Part shown: in pieces, positions 50,888-59,175 of the stretch
Layout: every line of letters begins with the position of its first letter
Position numbering within the stretch: position 1 is the first letter of the stretch
Assembly: GCA_934501535.1 (NCBI GenBank)
Contig: CAKSUM010000014.1
Span: forward strand, 24,228-88,227
Source: an uncultured Clostridia bacterium
GTDB lineage: Bacteria > Bacillota > Clostridia > UBA1381
Direction: 5' to 3'
Length of the DNA: 64,000 nucleotides
Notes under the pieces: generated by a model
What the model was told of the DNA's origin: nothing
The model's input: only the letters and a program-made list of their open reading frames with translations
Databases searched by the model: none
Program-made: the position numbers and the translations under genes

Positions 50888-51481
50888 ATGGCACATCAAG
50901 TAGTTGAACTGGAATGTCCGGGATGCGGAAAACCGATAACGACAAGTACAAAACAATGCCCGCAGTGTTTCAGAGAAATTGTAATCACTACCTTTAACAG
51001 CGTGGCATCTATGTCGCCGCCGGATATAAATAAATATGCAAATGCATACAGAAAGGCGTTGGCGGGAAATCCCGATAATAAAGATTTGAACACATCAATA
51101 GCTTTTTGCTATTTAAAACTGAAACTGTATGATAAAGCGTTACCTTGTTTTGAAAAAGCTATTGAGGACAATTTTGATAACTCGGAAACATATTTTTATG
51201 CGGCAATATGCCTGCTGAAAGGCAAAAAAGCATTTCTTGCTCTCAGAACCGATATTGATAAGATTGAAGAATACATACAAGCTGCAATTATGATTGAACC
51301 TAAAGCTATTTACTACTATTTTTGGGCATATATAAGATACGATCATCATTTCAGAAAATCGTATAATATGAGTCCGAATTATAAAGAGTTGTTATCACAG
51401 GCTGCACAAATCGGTTTATCACAAACCGATGTACAGGAATTATACAGTATTTTAGGCGTTGACCGTCCGGCACAATTATAA
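50888..51481 (+). CDS. Zinc-ribbon TPR protein
   Basis: 197 residues. N-terminal zinc ribbon (CPGCGKPITTSTKQCPQC, residues 10-27) followed by TPR-like helices (NPDNKDLNTSIAFCYLKLKL, DKALPCFEKAIEDNFDN, KAFLALR). Cytoplasmic, no signal peptide. TPR domains bind partner proteins, so it may be an adaptor in the kinase/secretion module. AAAGGAG ribosome site 16 nt after the kinase gene. Confidence 0.75.
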   Translation: MAHQVVELECPGCGKPITTSTKQCPQCFREIVITTFNSVASMSPPDINKYANAYRKALAGNPDNKDLNTSIAFCYLKLKLYDKALPCFEKAIEDNFDNSETYFYAAICLLKGKKAFLALRTDIDKIEEYIQAAIMIEPKAIYYYFWAYIRYDHHFRKSYNMSPNYKELLSQAAQIGLSQTDVQELYSILGVDRPAQL

Positions 51482-51513
51482 AAAATACGGTTTAAGAAGG
51501 GAGTTGTTTGTTT

Positions 51514-52167
51514 TTGATTTGTAAAAAATGCGGAGCGCGATTAGAAGAAGATGCATTATTTTGCGGTATTTGCGGAAACAAAGCAGAACCGGATTACGAA
51601 AATAATGCGGCTGAAAATTCAGATTATGAGTTTGTTCGCCGTGAGACGCCTCTCTCTTCTAAGAAAACCTCACTCATTATGCAAAGAAACCTGTTACTTC
51701 CGATAGTTATAGCAATTGCCGTGATTATGACAGTGACAGCATCATTTTTGGCTTTTAAACTGTTACGCGATAATGATAATTCGGAAACACCGTCCGATAT
51801 CGGTAATGAGCAAAAAATAAAAACTGATACTGCTGCGGATGATGAAACGGTTCATAATTCGCCATCTTTGCCGGAGGGATATGAAATTGATTTTGATGAA
51901 TCTAAAGACTACATATATCCCAGCGACAGAGAATATCTTGATAAATCGCAGCTGGAAAACCTGACCAAAGAGGAAGTTGCTCTGCTTAGAAATGAGATAT
52001 ATGCACGCCGCGGTTATGTATTTAATTCGGAAGAATACAAGAAATATTTTTCATCAAAACCATGGTATGTTCCAAACGAAAACTTTGATGAAAGTATGTT
52101 CAATCCTATAGAAAAAGCTAATAAAGACCTGATAGTTGAATATGAAACTGAAATGGAGTGGAGATGA
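51514..52167 (+). CDS. Zinc-ribbon membrane protein with YARHG domain
   Basis: 217 residues from TTG 51514 (AAGGGAG 10 nt before; TTG 51508 is possible). Cytoplasmic zinc ribbon at the very start (CKKCGARLEEDALFCGICG), one membrane helix (~52-73, LLLPIVIAIAVIMTVTASFLA), an acidic linker, then an extracellular YARHG domain (~125-217: 'LRNEIYARRGYVFNSEEYKK', KPWYVPN). YARHG domains are extracytoplasmic and thought to bind wall or ligand. A sensor or anchoring role is likely. Overlaps the amidase start. Confidence 0.82.
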   Translation: MICKKCGARLEEDALFCGICGNKAEPDYENNAAENSDYEFVRRETPLSSKKTSLIMQRNLLLPIVIAIAVIMTVTASFLAFKLLRDNDNSETPSDIGNEQKIKTDTAADDETVHNSPSLPEGYEIDFDESKDYIYPSDREYLDKSQLENLTKEEVALLRNEIYARRGYVFNSEEYKKYFSSKPWYVPNENFDESMFNPIEKANKDLIVEYETEMEWR

Positions 52168-52955
52168 TGCAAAAAATTCTGATAGCATTGATGGCAGTGA
52201 TATTGCTTGTTCTGCCGGGATGTTCATTTTCCGGGCAGGACAGCAGTCTTAAAAACAGCACGAATGCTGCGCAAAAAGAAACAGAAACTCAGCACGAAAC
52301 AGATATGCAAAATTCGGAACTTCCGTTAAGCGGAAAGATTATTTGTATTGATGCCGGACACGGAGTTAACAGTTACAATAAACAGGAACCGATAGCTCCG
52401 AATTCTTCGCAAACTAAAATAGCATTTGCAACCGGAACGCACGGAAAAAATCAGACCGAAGAGGAATTAAATCTGTCGGTTGCAAAAAAATTAGAAAAGA
52501 AATTGATTGAGCTCGGTGCCGATGTTCATATGACCCGAACTACACATGAGAGTGATATGACAAACGTAGACAGAGCAGAGTTTGCCAATAAAATTAATGC
52601 CGATATTTCGGTGAAGATACATGCAGACGGCATTGAAAATAACACGGTTCACGGTGCATCGATGCTTGTCCCTTCCAATCAGTATATCAATAATCAGGAG
52701 TTATGTGATATAAGCCGGAGCGCGGGAGAAATTATACTTAACGAAGTAATTAAAAACACAGGCGCAAACAATAGAGGCGTGGTTGTACGAAGTGACCTGA
52801 CCGGGTTTAATTGGACGAAGGTTCCGATAGTTTTGTTGGAAATGGGATTCATGACCAACCCGAAAGAAGATGCCGATATGGAAACCGACGCATATCAGGA
52901 CAAGATAGCCGAAGGTATTTCACAAGGACTGATTCTTTTTTTTGAAGAACAATAA
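52164..52955 (+). CDS. N-acetylmuramoyl-L-alanine amidase lipoprotein
   Basis: 263 residues from ATG 52164. Lipobox LPGC (Cys ~17) after a hydrophobic segment, a Gln/Glu-rich linker, then Amidase_3 with zinc and catalytic residues: His in CIDAGHG, Glu in EEELNLSVA, His in VKIHADG and Glu in LLEMGFMTN. It cuts the bond between MurNAc and the stem peptide. Tethered outside the membrane within a type VII operon, it would open the wall locally for the secretion channel or its effectors (inference). Overlaps the preceding gene. Confidence 0.9.
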   Translation: MMQKILIALMAVILLVLPGCSFSGQDSSLKNSTNAAQKETETQHETDMQNSELPLSGKIICIDAGHGVNSYNKQEPIAPNSSQTKIAFATGTHGKNQTEEELNLSVAKKLEKKLIELGADVHMTRTTHESDMTNVDRAEFANKINADISVKIHADGIENNTVHGASMLVPSNQYINNQELCDISRSAGEIILNEVIKNTGANNRGVVVRSDLTGFNWTKVPIVLLEMGFMTNPKEDADMETDAYQDKIAEGISQGLILFFEEQ

Positions 52956-53041
52956 AATTATGTACTTCTTGTAAGATTAAAAACGATTTTGCTGTTGTTT
53001 TTAATGAATGTAAAATAAATATTTTATAGGGGGATAAACTT

Positions 53042-53305
53042 ATGATATGTCCAAAATGCGGAAAAGAAAATGCGGAAAAAATGAGGTTTTGCAGTCAGTG
53101 CGGAAGCTCATTGACCGGGAACGGACCGGAAAGCACCAATGACCGGGGCGGGGCTGAAGGTGCGCCGGCAGTCGGTGCGGCATTCTCATCGGGCGGCGCA
53201 TATACAGAACCTAAAAATTATGTTGTCGATATCGGACATTCCCTTCTTGACACACAGTTTGTCGGTATGAGAAACCTTATTCGTCAGAAGAAAGCAGAAA
53301 AGTAA
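53042..53305 (+). CDS. Small zinc-ribbon protein
   Basis: 87 residues. N-terminal zinc ribbon (CPKCGKENAEKMRFCSQCG), a disordered Gly/Ala/Pro-rich middle and a short conserved-looking tail (VVDIGHSLLDTQFVGMRNLI). Strong GGGGGA ribosome site. Fourth zinc-ribbon protein of this operon. No function recognised. Confidence 0.7.
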   Translation: MICPKCGKENAEKMRFCSQCGSSLTGNGPESTNDRGGAEGAPAVGAAFSSGGAYTEPKNYVVDIGHSLLDTQFVGMRNLIRQKKAEK

Positions 53306-53429
53306 ACGATTTTATTTTAAGAAAATTACAGATGCTATGAAATTATAGTGAGTTACATACTATATCGTCTTTAAAATCCTAATGGGTTTTAAAAAAATAA
53401 ATATATTTATTTTTAAGGAGGTCTCTATT

Positions 53430-54107
53430 ATGGGATTTGGAAACATGGCAGCGAATGCCGCATCAGAAGCAGCTCAAAAGCAAATTGAGCTTCAGCAGAA
53501 GCTTAGAGGCAGAAATCCGGAACAGCAGGCAGTTATTAAGTATTTTTACGGTGCCGGCGGATGCTTGTCAAAAGGTTTAAGCGATGAAGAATACGAAGAA
53601 AAGGTAATGAAGCGTATCCGGGGCATCGATTTCAAGCAAAAAGGATTGACTAAACTCGGACTTGATGAATCGCAGGTTCAGGAGATTGCACCGGTTCATT
53701 TTGAAGGATTTCGCTTTATTGATAAAGCGTTGGAAAAACCGTCGGATAATTTTGACAGATGGTTGTCTTCTGTTTATCAGATCACATGGTTATATTTCAG
53801 CGATACACAAGTATATGTTTATCAGTATACATTCCATATGGATACTGATGAGAAAAAAGAAAGAACAGAAGAATATTTTTATAAGGATATTACAAACTTC
53901 GCAGCAGTTAATGATTCTGACGAGAGATTGATTATGGCCGGAAAGAATTGTATGGGACAGCCACAATGGCAGAGAAAAACAATTAATTACGATCAGTTCT
54001 CTCTTGTTGTTCCGGGCGAACGTCTGGATTGCTCGATGCTGCAGAATGACTACACATCAAAAGCCATTCAGGCAATGAAGGCAAAACTCAGAGAGAAAAA
54101 GATGTAA
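53430..54107 (+). CDS. Uncharacterised conserved-context protein
   Basis: 225 residues from ATG 53430, behind a perfect AAGGAGG at 8 nt; an in-frame ATG 48 nt upstream lacks one. N-terminal helix rich in Ala/Gln (AANAASEAAQKQIELQQKL), an alpha region (GAGGCLSKGLSDEEYEEKV) and a beta-rich domain with aromatic strands (ITWLYFSDTQVYVYQYTFHM; EEYFYKDITNFAAV), perhaps PH-like. Soluble, no signal. No family recognised. Placed among T7SS accessory genes. Confidence 0.65.
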   Translation: MGFGNMAANAASEAAQKQIELQQKLRGRNPEQQAVIKYFYGAGGCLSKGLSDEEYEEKVMKRIRGIDFKQKGLTKLGLDESQVQEIAPVHFEGFRFIDKALEKPSDNFDRWLSSVYQITWLYFSDTQVYVYQYTFHMDTDEKKERTEEYFYKDITNFAAVNDSDERLIMAGKNCMGQPQWQRKTINYDQFSLVVPGERLDCSMLQNDYTSKAIQAMKAKLREKKM

Positions 54108-54130
54108 TTATACATAGAGAGGAATTTGTT

Positions 54131-54598
54131 ATGGAAGAAATACCAACACAATTGGAGCAAGACATAGCTGCAGCCTATTGTTTATTCAGACCGTTGATCA
54201 GACCGAAAACAGATTTGAAAAGAGCGTTGATATACATATTTTCACTTCTGTTTGCCGACGTGCTGATAACAATGATATTATGTTTTGTTATGGCAAAGGT
54301 TGGTATTTCTTCTTTTGTATATAATTCCGGCAATTATAGGACATACGCTGTTACCTTTGCTGTTGTTTTTGTAATTATTATACTTGCGACGCTTAGGGTG
54401 ACCTTGATCGGATTGGTGCATCTTTATCAGCATTATGCACCGGAGTGGATGCGGCGAAGATGCCTGTGTATGCCGACTTGTTCAGAGTATATGATTATGG
54501 CTATAAAAAGATACGGACCGTTTTTGGGAACATATAAGGGACTTAAAAGGGTATTAAAAGGCTGTAATGGGATTTTGTTTAAAATTGATTATCCATAA
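54131..54598 (+). CDS. YidD-like protein with membrane helices
   Basis: 155 residues. Two membrane helices (~33-55 LIYIFSLLFADVLITMILC and ~74-98) followed by a YidD domain: LYQHYAPEWMRRRCLCMPTCSEYMIMAIKRYGPFLGTYKGLKR, quoted in pieces as LVHLYQHYAP, MPTCSEYMIMAIKRYG and GTYKGLKRVLKGC. YidD normally is a ~70-90-residue peripheral factor that helps YidC insert proteins. A version fused to transmembrane helices inside a T7SS operon is unusual and may assist insertion of the secretion channel (inference). AGAGGA ribosome site. Confidence 0.75.
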   Translation: MEEIPTQLEQDIAAAYCLFRPLIRPKTDLKRALIYIFSLLFADVLITMILCFVMAKVGISSFVYNSGNYRTYAVTFAVVFVIIILATLRVTLIGLVHLYQHYAPEWMRRRCLCMPTCSEYMIMAIKRYGPFLGTYKGLKRVLKGCNGILFKIDYP

Positions 54599-54632
54599 TT
54601 TTCGGAAAACAATGCAAGAGAGGATTTATATT

Positions 54633-54872
54633 ATGAATGTTATGTATGTTATATGCGGATTTGTTTTGAGTTTGATAATAAATTTCTTGCCTGCCGCAAT
54701 TTCATTTGTAAAAGGAAGCCGTAAGAAATTTAATGTTTTATTATTAAACGGAATTCCGTATGCTTTGTCTGTGGTATTAATTTTTATTTCAATCCCGGTG
54801 CTGAACCCTATAATTGCATTAATAAACATTGTTTTATGGGTTGCTGCTTTAATAATGGCTTTGAAAAATTAA
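54633..54872 (+). CDS. Small multi-span membrane protein
   Basis: 79 residues from ATG 54633 (AGAGGA at 9 nt; an upstream in-frame start overlaps the previous gene). Three hydrophobic stretches (VMYVICGFVLSLIINFLPAA, NGIPYALSVVLIFISIPVL, IIALINIVLWVAALIMAL). The tail faintly resembles superinfection-immunity-type proteins. Last gene of the T7SS operon. Function unknown. Confidence 0.65.
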   Translation: MNVMYVICGFVLSLIINFLPAAISFVKGSRKKFNVLLLNGIPYALSVVLIFISIPVLNPIIALINIVLWVAALIMALKN

Positions 54873-54923
54873 AAAACAGCTCCGCATATGATATGCACCT
54901 CCAAAAGTGTCTGACTTTGTAGG

Positions 54924-54974
54924 TGGTGCACCTGAAAGGACTTGAACCTTCACGTCGGGGACACCGGATCCTAA
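54924..54974 (-). other. 3' half of tRNA-Leu(UAG): integrase attachment scar
   Basis: Read on the minus strand the 51 nt run from the anticodon loop (TTAGGATCCGG...) through the long variable arm (GTGTCCCCGACGTGA), T arm (GGTTCAAGTCC) and acceptor strand to CCA. The 5' half is missing: upstream sequence does not fold as a tRNA. Such 3' fragments mark one end of elements integrated at a tRNA gene. With the gene on the minus strand, the element should extend to the right (AbiE, hsd). Confidence 0.7.
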
Positions 54975-54981
54975 TGCTTGA

Positions 54982-55028
54982 TACACCTCGGTGAAGAAAT
55001 AAAAATCTTCATCGGAGGTGTATTTTTT
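54982..55028 (+). terminator. Rho-independent terminator at the island border
   Basis: ACACCTC-GGTGAAGA pairs with TCTTCATCGGAGGTGT (about 15 bp with one bulge), followed by TATTTTTT. It closes the T7SS side and overlaps the ribosome site of the decayed HTH gene. Confidence 0.75.
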
Positions 55029-55345
55029 ATGAAATTATATACTGCAAACTTTACGATTATACTAAACAAACACATTACAAACACAGTGATTGACTGCTTT
55101 GAATATCAGGTGTTAAGCTACCTTTTAATGCTGTCCGATGACGAGGGCATATGCTTTCCGTCATACAGTACAATCGAAAGACATAGTGACAGACTGGTTG
55201 ATATGCTTTCAAATTAGCCGTCAGCATTGAAAAGCAAAACATCATTGCCGGCGGAGAGTATAATGACTGCTATGAAAGCTATATTGAAGAGGTTGCAGAA
55301 GAAAATGTTAAAAAAGACACGGGCGGTTGTAATAAGATAAGATTT
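55029..55345 (+). pseudogene. Decayed HTH/replication-initiator-type gene
   Basis: ATG 55029 behind GGAGGTG starts a 62-codon frame whose second half (FEYQVLSYLLMLSDDEGICF, PSYSTIERH) matches the winged-helix start of replication/relaxosome proteins of mobile elements. It stops at 55217. The next ~120 nt in another frame (AVSIEKQNIIAGGEYNDCYE, ...DTGG) look like the C-terminal end of the same kind of protein. The centre is deleted. Its tail shares a 38-bp repeat with 36525-36562. Confidence 0.55.
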
Positions 55346-55364
55346 TTCTGTTTTTTATTTCACC

Positions 55365-55393
55365 TTGACAAAGACAAAAAAATAGAATATAAT
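55365..55393 (+). promoter_or_regulatory. Perfect sigma-A promoter of abiE
   Basis: TTGACA (55365-55370), a 17-nt spacer, then TATAAT (55388-55393), 43 nt before abiEi. AbiEi antitoxins usually repress their own promoter. Confidence 0.8.
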
Positions 55394-55436
55394 ATATACA
55401 AAGTTGCCACAATGCAAATTTGTTTGAGGTGGAAAT

Positions 55437-56177
55437 ATGAATAGAATGATTAAAAATTATAATAAGATAGTCGATGCACTTTCACCGCATACAAAGCAAA
55501 GTGAAATGCTCAAAAAATCTATTCAGCCAATGATTAAAATGCTTGAAGAAATTCAAAAACCGCTTAAGACGATTAGTGATAATTCGAAGATACCCGAAAA
55601 CCTTACTAAAGGGTTACAAAGTATAATTCGTACAGCAGAGCTTAATAATCTTGGGATATATTCAAAAGATATAGGCGAGCTTCTGAAAGCGGGGTATATT
55701 GAGCGAGTAAAACAAGGTTACTACAGACTTGCCCTGTACACAGAAAATGACAGCGAGGCAAAACTTATCGGTGAGCTTTATCCGGATGGAATCATCTGTA
55801 TGACTTCGGCTCTGTTCTATTATGGATACAGCGACAGGACTCCGCTTACCTGGGATATTGCAATAGACAGAAATGCGTCAAAGGCAAGATTCAATATAGA
55901 CTATCCTTATGTAAAGCCATATTATATAGATAAAGCACACCTTGAATATGGAATTACGGAAGCAGAATATGAAGATTGCACTTTGAAAATTTTTGACAAA
56001 GACAGGCTGATTTGTGAGTGTATAAAGCACGAAAACAAAATGGACAGAGAAATATATAACAAAGCAATTATAAACTATATAAATGATCCCGGCAAAAACA
56101 TAAGTAATCTTTTGGAATATGCTAAAAAACGAAATATTCACAAAAAAGTAAGAGAGCGAATTGGAGTGTGGCTATAA
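55437..56177 (+). CDS. abiEi: AbiEi-type antitoxin (type IV TA)
   Basis: 246 residues. An N-terminal extension (~1-65) precedes the winged-helix (IYSKDIGELLKAGYIERVKQGYYRLA, in part ~75-100) that binds the operator. The C-terminal domain (MTSALFYYGYSDRTPL; 'EYEDCTLKIFDKDRLICEC'; LEYAKKRNIHKKVRERIGVW) is the AbiEi antitoxin region. It represses the operon and counteracts AbiEii without direct binding. GAGGTGG ribosome site; overlaps abiEii by 1 nt. Confidence 0.88.
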   Translation: MNRMIKNYNKIVDALSPHTKQSEMLKKSIQPMIKMLEEIQKPLKTISDNSKIPENLTKGLQSIIRTAELNNLGIYSKDIGELLKAGYIERVKQGYYRLALYTENDSEAKLIGELYPDGIICMTSALFYYGYSDRTPLTWDIAIDRNASKARFNIDYPYVKPYYIDKAHLEYGITEAEYEDCTLKIFDKDRLICECIKHENKMDREIYNKAIINYINDPGKNISNLLEYAKKRNIHKKVRERIGVWL

Positions 56178-57082
56178 TGGATAAAGGTGCATCAGTCATT
56201 GCGAAACTCAAAAACAAGGCAAAAGAAACAGGTAAGCCGCTGCAGGTGCATTTACAATTGTTTTGTCAGGAAGAATTCCTGCGAAAACTTTCAATGTCAA
56301 AATATGCAGATAACCTCGTTCTCAAGGGTGGTTTGTTTATTTATACGCTTACCGATTTTGAGAGTCGGGCAACAGTGGATATAGATTTTCTTATGCGTCA
56401 ACTCCCAAACAAAATTGAAGAAATAGAAAAGATTATAGCAGAAATTTTAAGTGTAGATACCGGAAATGATTTTATAGAGCTTTCGGCAAAGGGCTTTGAA
56501 ACAATATCCCCACGAATAAAGTATAAAGGAGTTTCATTCCAAATTATAGGTAAGATAAAAAATACTCGTACGCCATTTAATGTGGATTTGGGTGTGGGAG
56601 ATATTATTGTACCAAAGTCCGAAAAGAGAGTTATTCCGGTTCAGCTTGACGAATTCACAAGGCCGGAAATAAGCACCTATTCCCTCGAAAGTACAATAGC
56701 GGAAAAATTCGATGCTATATTGCAGCTACTTGAAATGACAAGCAGGATGAAAGATTTTTATGATATATATTATCTTTCAAATATGTTTGATTTTGATGGT
56801 CGAAAGTTACAAGAGGCAATATTCAAAACACTGCAAAACAGAGGTACTACATATAGCGGAGACAGCCTTGATAAAATAAAAGCATTTGCGAACGATGCCC
56901 AGATGATTTCAAAATGGAATTTATATCTCCGTACGATAAAAATGCCGGAAATTGAATTTAAAACCGTTATAGAGTCATTATATACATTTTTAGAACCGAT
57001 ATGGGATGCGGTTATAAACGAGGGTGAACTTTTTAAGGTGTGGAACAAAAATGAAAGCAAGTGGAAAAAAGTGAATGTATAG
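56177..57082 (+). CDS. abiEii: AbiEii-type nucleotidyltransferase toxin
   Basis: 301 residues from ATG 56177. DNA polymerase-beta-like nucleotidyltransferase: LVLKGGLFIYTL (the G-G start of the fold), ATVDIDFLMRQ (catalytic D-x-D), a later acidic strand in FNVDLGVGDIIV, 'ESTIAEKFDAILQL' and MKDFYDIYYLS. AbiEii/MenT-type toxins transfer nucleotides to cellular targets such as tRNA when phage infection upsets control, halting growth. Forms a type IV toxin-antitoxin pair with abiEi. Confidence 0.9.
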   Translation: MDKGASVIAKLKNKAKETGKPLQVHLQLFCQEEFLRKLSMSKYADNLVLKGGLFIYTLTDFESRATVDIDFLMRQLPNKIEEIEKIIAEILSVDTGNDFIELSAKGFETISPRIKYKGVSFQIIGKIKNTRTPFNVDLGVGDIIVPKSEKRVIPVQLDEFTRPEISTYSLESTIAEKFDAILQLLEMTSRMKDFYDIYYLSNMFDFDGRKLQEAIFKTLQNRGTTYSGDSLDKIKAFANDAQMISKWNLYLRTIKMPEIEFKTVIESLYTFLEPIWDAVINEGELFKVWNKNESKWKKVNV

Positions 57083-57096
57083 GATAAGTTGAAAGT

Positions 57097-57315
57097 ATGA
57101 TTAAAAATATTACGATGAAAAATTGTGCATCATATGACTCAACCGGTGTGAATAATATAGAAGATTGTGAATCACATGCAATGTTGCAGGCAAAAAAAGA
57201 TGAAAAAAAGCTCTATCTACTGAATATGAAAAAATGTATGGAACAGAGTTTTCAAAAGAACGATTTGCATTTCAAAGAAGCGTTTGCCGGAGGCAGAAGT
57301 AAAAAGGCAGTTTGA
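57097..57315 (+). pseudogene. Truncated AAA-ATPase (PrrC/AAA_13-like) remnant
   Basis: The first ~22 codons (MIKNITMKNCASYDSTGVNN) match the start of the AAA_13/anticodon-nuclease-type ATPases often found in type I restriction loci. Just before the expected Walker A region the similarity ends, and the remaining ~50 codons (to KEAFAGGRSKKAV) show none. Internal deletion is likely. Confidence 0.5.
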
Positions 57316-57339
57316 AAGATGTTTTGACGGAGGAAATTC

Positions 57340-59175
57340 ATGATAAATATAAGAAAATTAGAAACAGAATTATGGGAAGCAGCTGATTTGCTTCGTGCCG
57401 ATTCGAAGGTTACATCACAGGAATATTGTATGCCTGTGCTTGGTCTGATATTTTTAAGGTATGCATACAGTCGTTTTAAATTTGTTGAAGCGGATATTCT
57501 GAAGGACAGACCCATGCGTAATGGAAGAGTTCTGCCCGTTGAACCTGAAGATTTCAAAACAAAAAGTGCAATCTTCCTTCCTGAAAAAGCAAGATATGAC
57601 TACCTTTTGAACCTGCCCGATGATGAAGATATGGGACAGGCTATTAACAATGCAATGGAACTGATTGAAGGTCAGTCTGCACAGCTTAAAGGTATCCTTC
57701 CTAAAAACTATACCATTCTTAAAAATGACTTACTTCGTGAATTACTCCGAATTTTCAATAATAGTGCTTTTAATGAAATGAAAGACGATGTTATCGGCAG
57801 AATTTATGAGTATTTCTTAAATAAATTTGCGCCTGCCGTTGCCTCTGATGATGGTGTGTTCTTTACACCTAAATCATTGGTCAGAATGATTGTAAACATT
57901 ATTGAACCAAGTCACGGAACTGTTTTGGATCCTGCTTGTGGCAGCGGCGGTATGTTTGTTTCTTCTGCTGACTTTATTGAACAGTACGGTATTAATGCCA
58001 ATATTGCAATGACTTTTTACGGTCAGGAAAAAGTCGATTATAACGCAAAGCTTTGTGTTATGAATATGGCAGTTCACGGCTTGGATGCTAAAATTATATC
58101 CGGCGATGAAGCAAACAGTTTTTATAACGATTATCATAACCTTGCCGGATGTTGTGATTATGTTATGGCAAATCCGCCCTTTAATGTTGATAAGGTTAAG
58201 TCTGAAACAGCGCTTAATGCAGGCAGGCTTCCTTTCGGTTTGCCGTCTGTAAATAAAAATAAAGAAATTGGAAATGCAAACTACCTTTGGATTTCTTATT
58301 TCTATGCGTATCTGAATAAAAACGGCAGGGCAGGATTTGTTATGGCATCTTCAGCTACGGATAGTCAAAGCAAAGATAAAGATATCCGTGAACAGCTTGT
58401 GAAAACAGGCGATGTTGATGTAATGCTTTCTGTGCGCAATAACTTTTTCTATACCAAGAGTCTTCCTTGCTCTCTTTGGTTCTTTGATAAAGCTAAAAAA
58501 GAAGAAAACAAAGATAAGGTTCTTTTCATTGATGCAAGAAATTACTATACCGTTGTTGACCGTACTCTTAACGAGTGGTCCGAATGGCAGATGAAAAACT
58601 TAAATGCTATTGTTTGGCTTTACAGAGGCGAAACAGATAAATACAAAAACTTAATAAAAGAATATATTCGTTATTTCAAAACTTGTAAAAAATATATCGT
58701 TGGAAAAGATGCAAGACGAGTTTTTTCAGATATTGAGGGCATAGAAGATTTTGAAGACATGAAATGTGCTCTCATCTCTGAAATAAAATATGAAAAACAA
58801 GAATGCAAAGAAAAACTTGAGAAGGCGGAAAAGAAAGACAAAAAGCATATACAAACAATGTCTGACCAATATATTTCTATTTTAGAAAAGGATATAAAGG
58901 TTTTAGATGAAGCGCAATGGCTTACCGAAAAATTTGGTTATGGAAAATACAATGATATACCGGGACTTTGTAAAATTGCAACTCGTGCAGATATTGAAGC
59001 AAAGAATTATTCTTTAACTCCCGGTGCTTATGTTGGTATTGCCGAAGCAGAAGATGACGGTGTTGATTTTAATGAGAGAATGAAAGAAATACATAAAGAA
59101 CTAATTGAACTTCAGACAGAGTCCGACAAACTTATGAACTCCGTTTCAAAGAATTGGGAGGAATTGGGATTATGA
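57340..59175 (+). CDS. hsdM: Type I restriction-modification methyltransferase subunit
   Basis: 611 residues. N-terminal HsdM helical domain (LETELWEAADLLRADSKVTS), then an N6-adenine methylase: SAM motif I DPACGSGGMFVSS, motif IV MANPPFNVDK (NPPF), and GRAGFVMASSATDSQSKDK. The C-terminal coiled coil (~440-520) contacts HsdS. Methylates adenine in both half-sites of the target. GGAGG ribosome site; ATGA overlap with hsdS. Confidence 0.95.
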   Translation: MINIRKLETELWEAADLLRADSKVTSQEYCMPVLGLIFLRYAYSRFKFVEADILKDRPMRNGRVLPVEPEDFKTKSAIFLPEKARYDYLLNLPDDEDMGQAINNAMELIEGQSAQLKGILPKNYTILKNDLLRELLRIFNNSAFNEMKDDVIGRIYEYFLNKFAPAVASDDGVFFTPKSLVRMIVNIIEPSHGTVLDPACGSGGMFVSSADFIEQYGINANIAMTFYGQEKVDYNAKLCVMNMAVHGLDAKIISGDEANSFYNDYHNLAGCCDYVMANPPFNVDKVKSETALNAGRLPFGLPSVNKNKEIGNANYLWISYFYAYLNKNGRAGFVMASSATDSQSKDKDIREQLVKTGDVDVMLSVRNNFFYTKSLPCSLWFFDKAKKEENKDKVLFIDARNYYTVVDRTLNEWSEWQMKNLNAIVWLYRGETDKYKNLIKEYIRYFKTCKKYIVGKDARRVFSDIEGIEDFEDMKCALISEIKYEKQECKEKLEKAEKKDKKHIQTMSDQYISILEKDIKVLDEAQWLTEKFGYGKYNDIPGLCKIATRADIEAKNYSLTPGAYVGIAEAEDDGVDFNERMKEIHKELIELQTESDKLMNSVSKNWEELGL

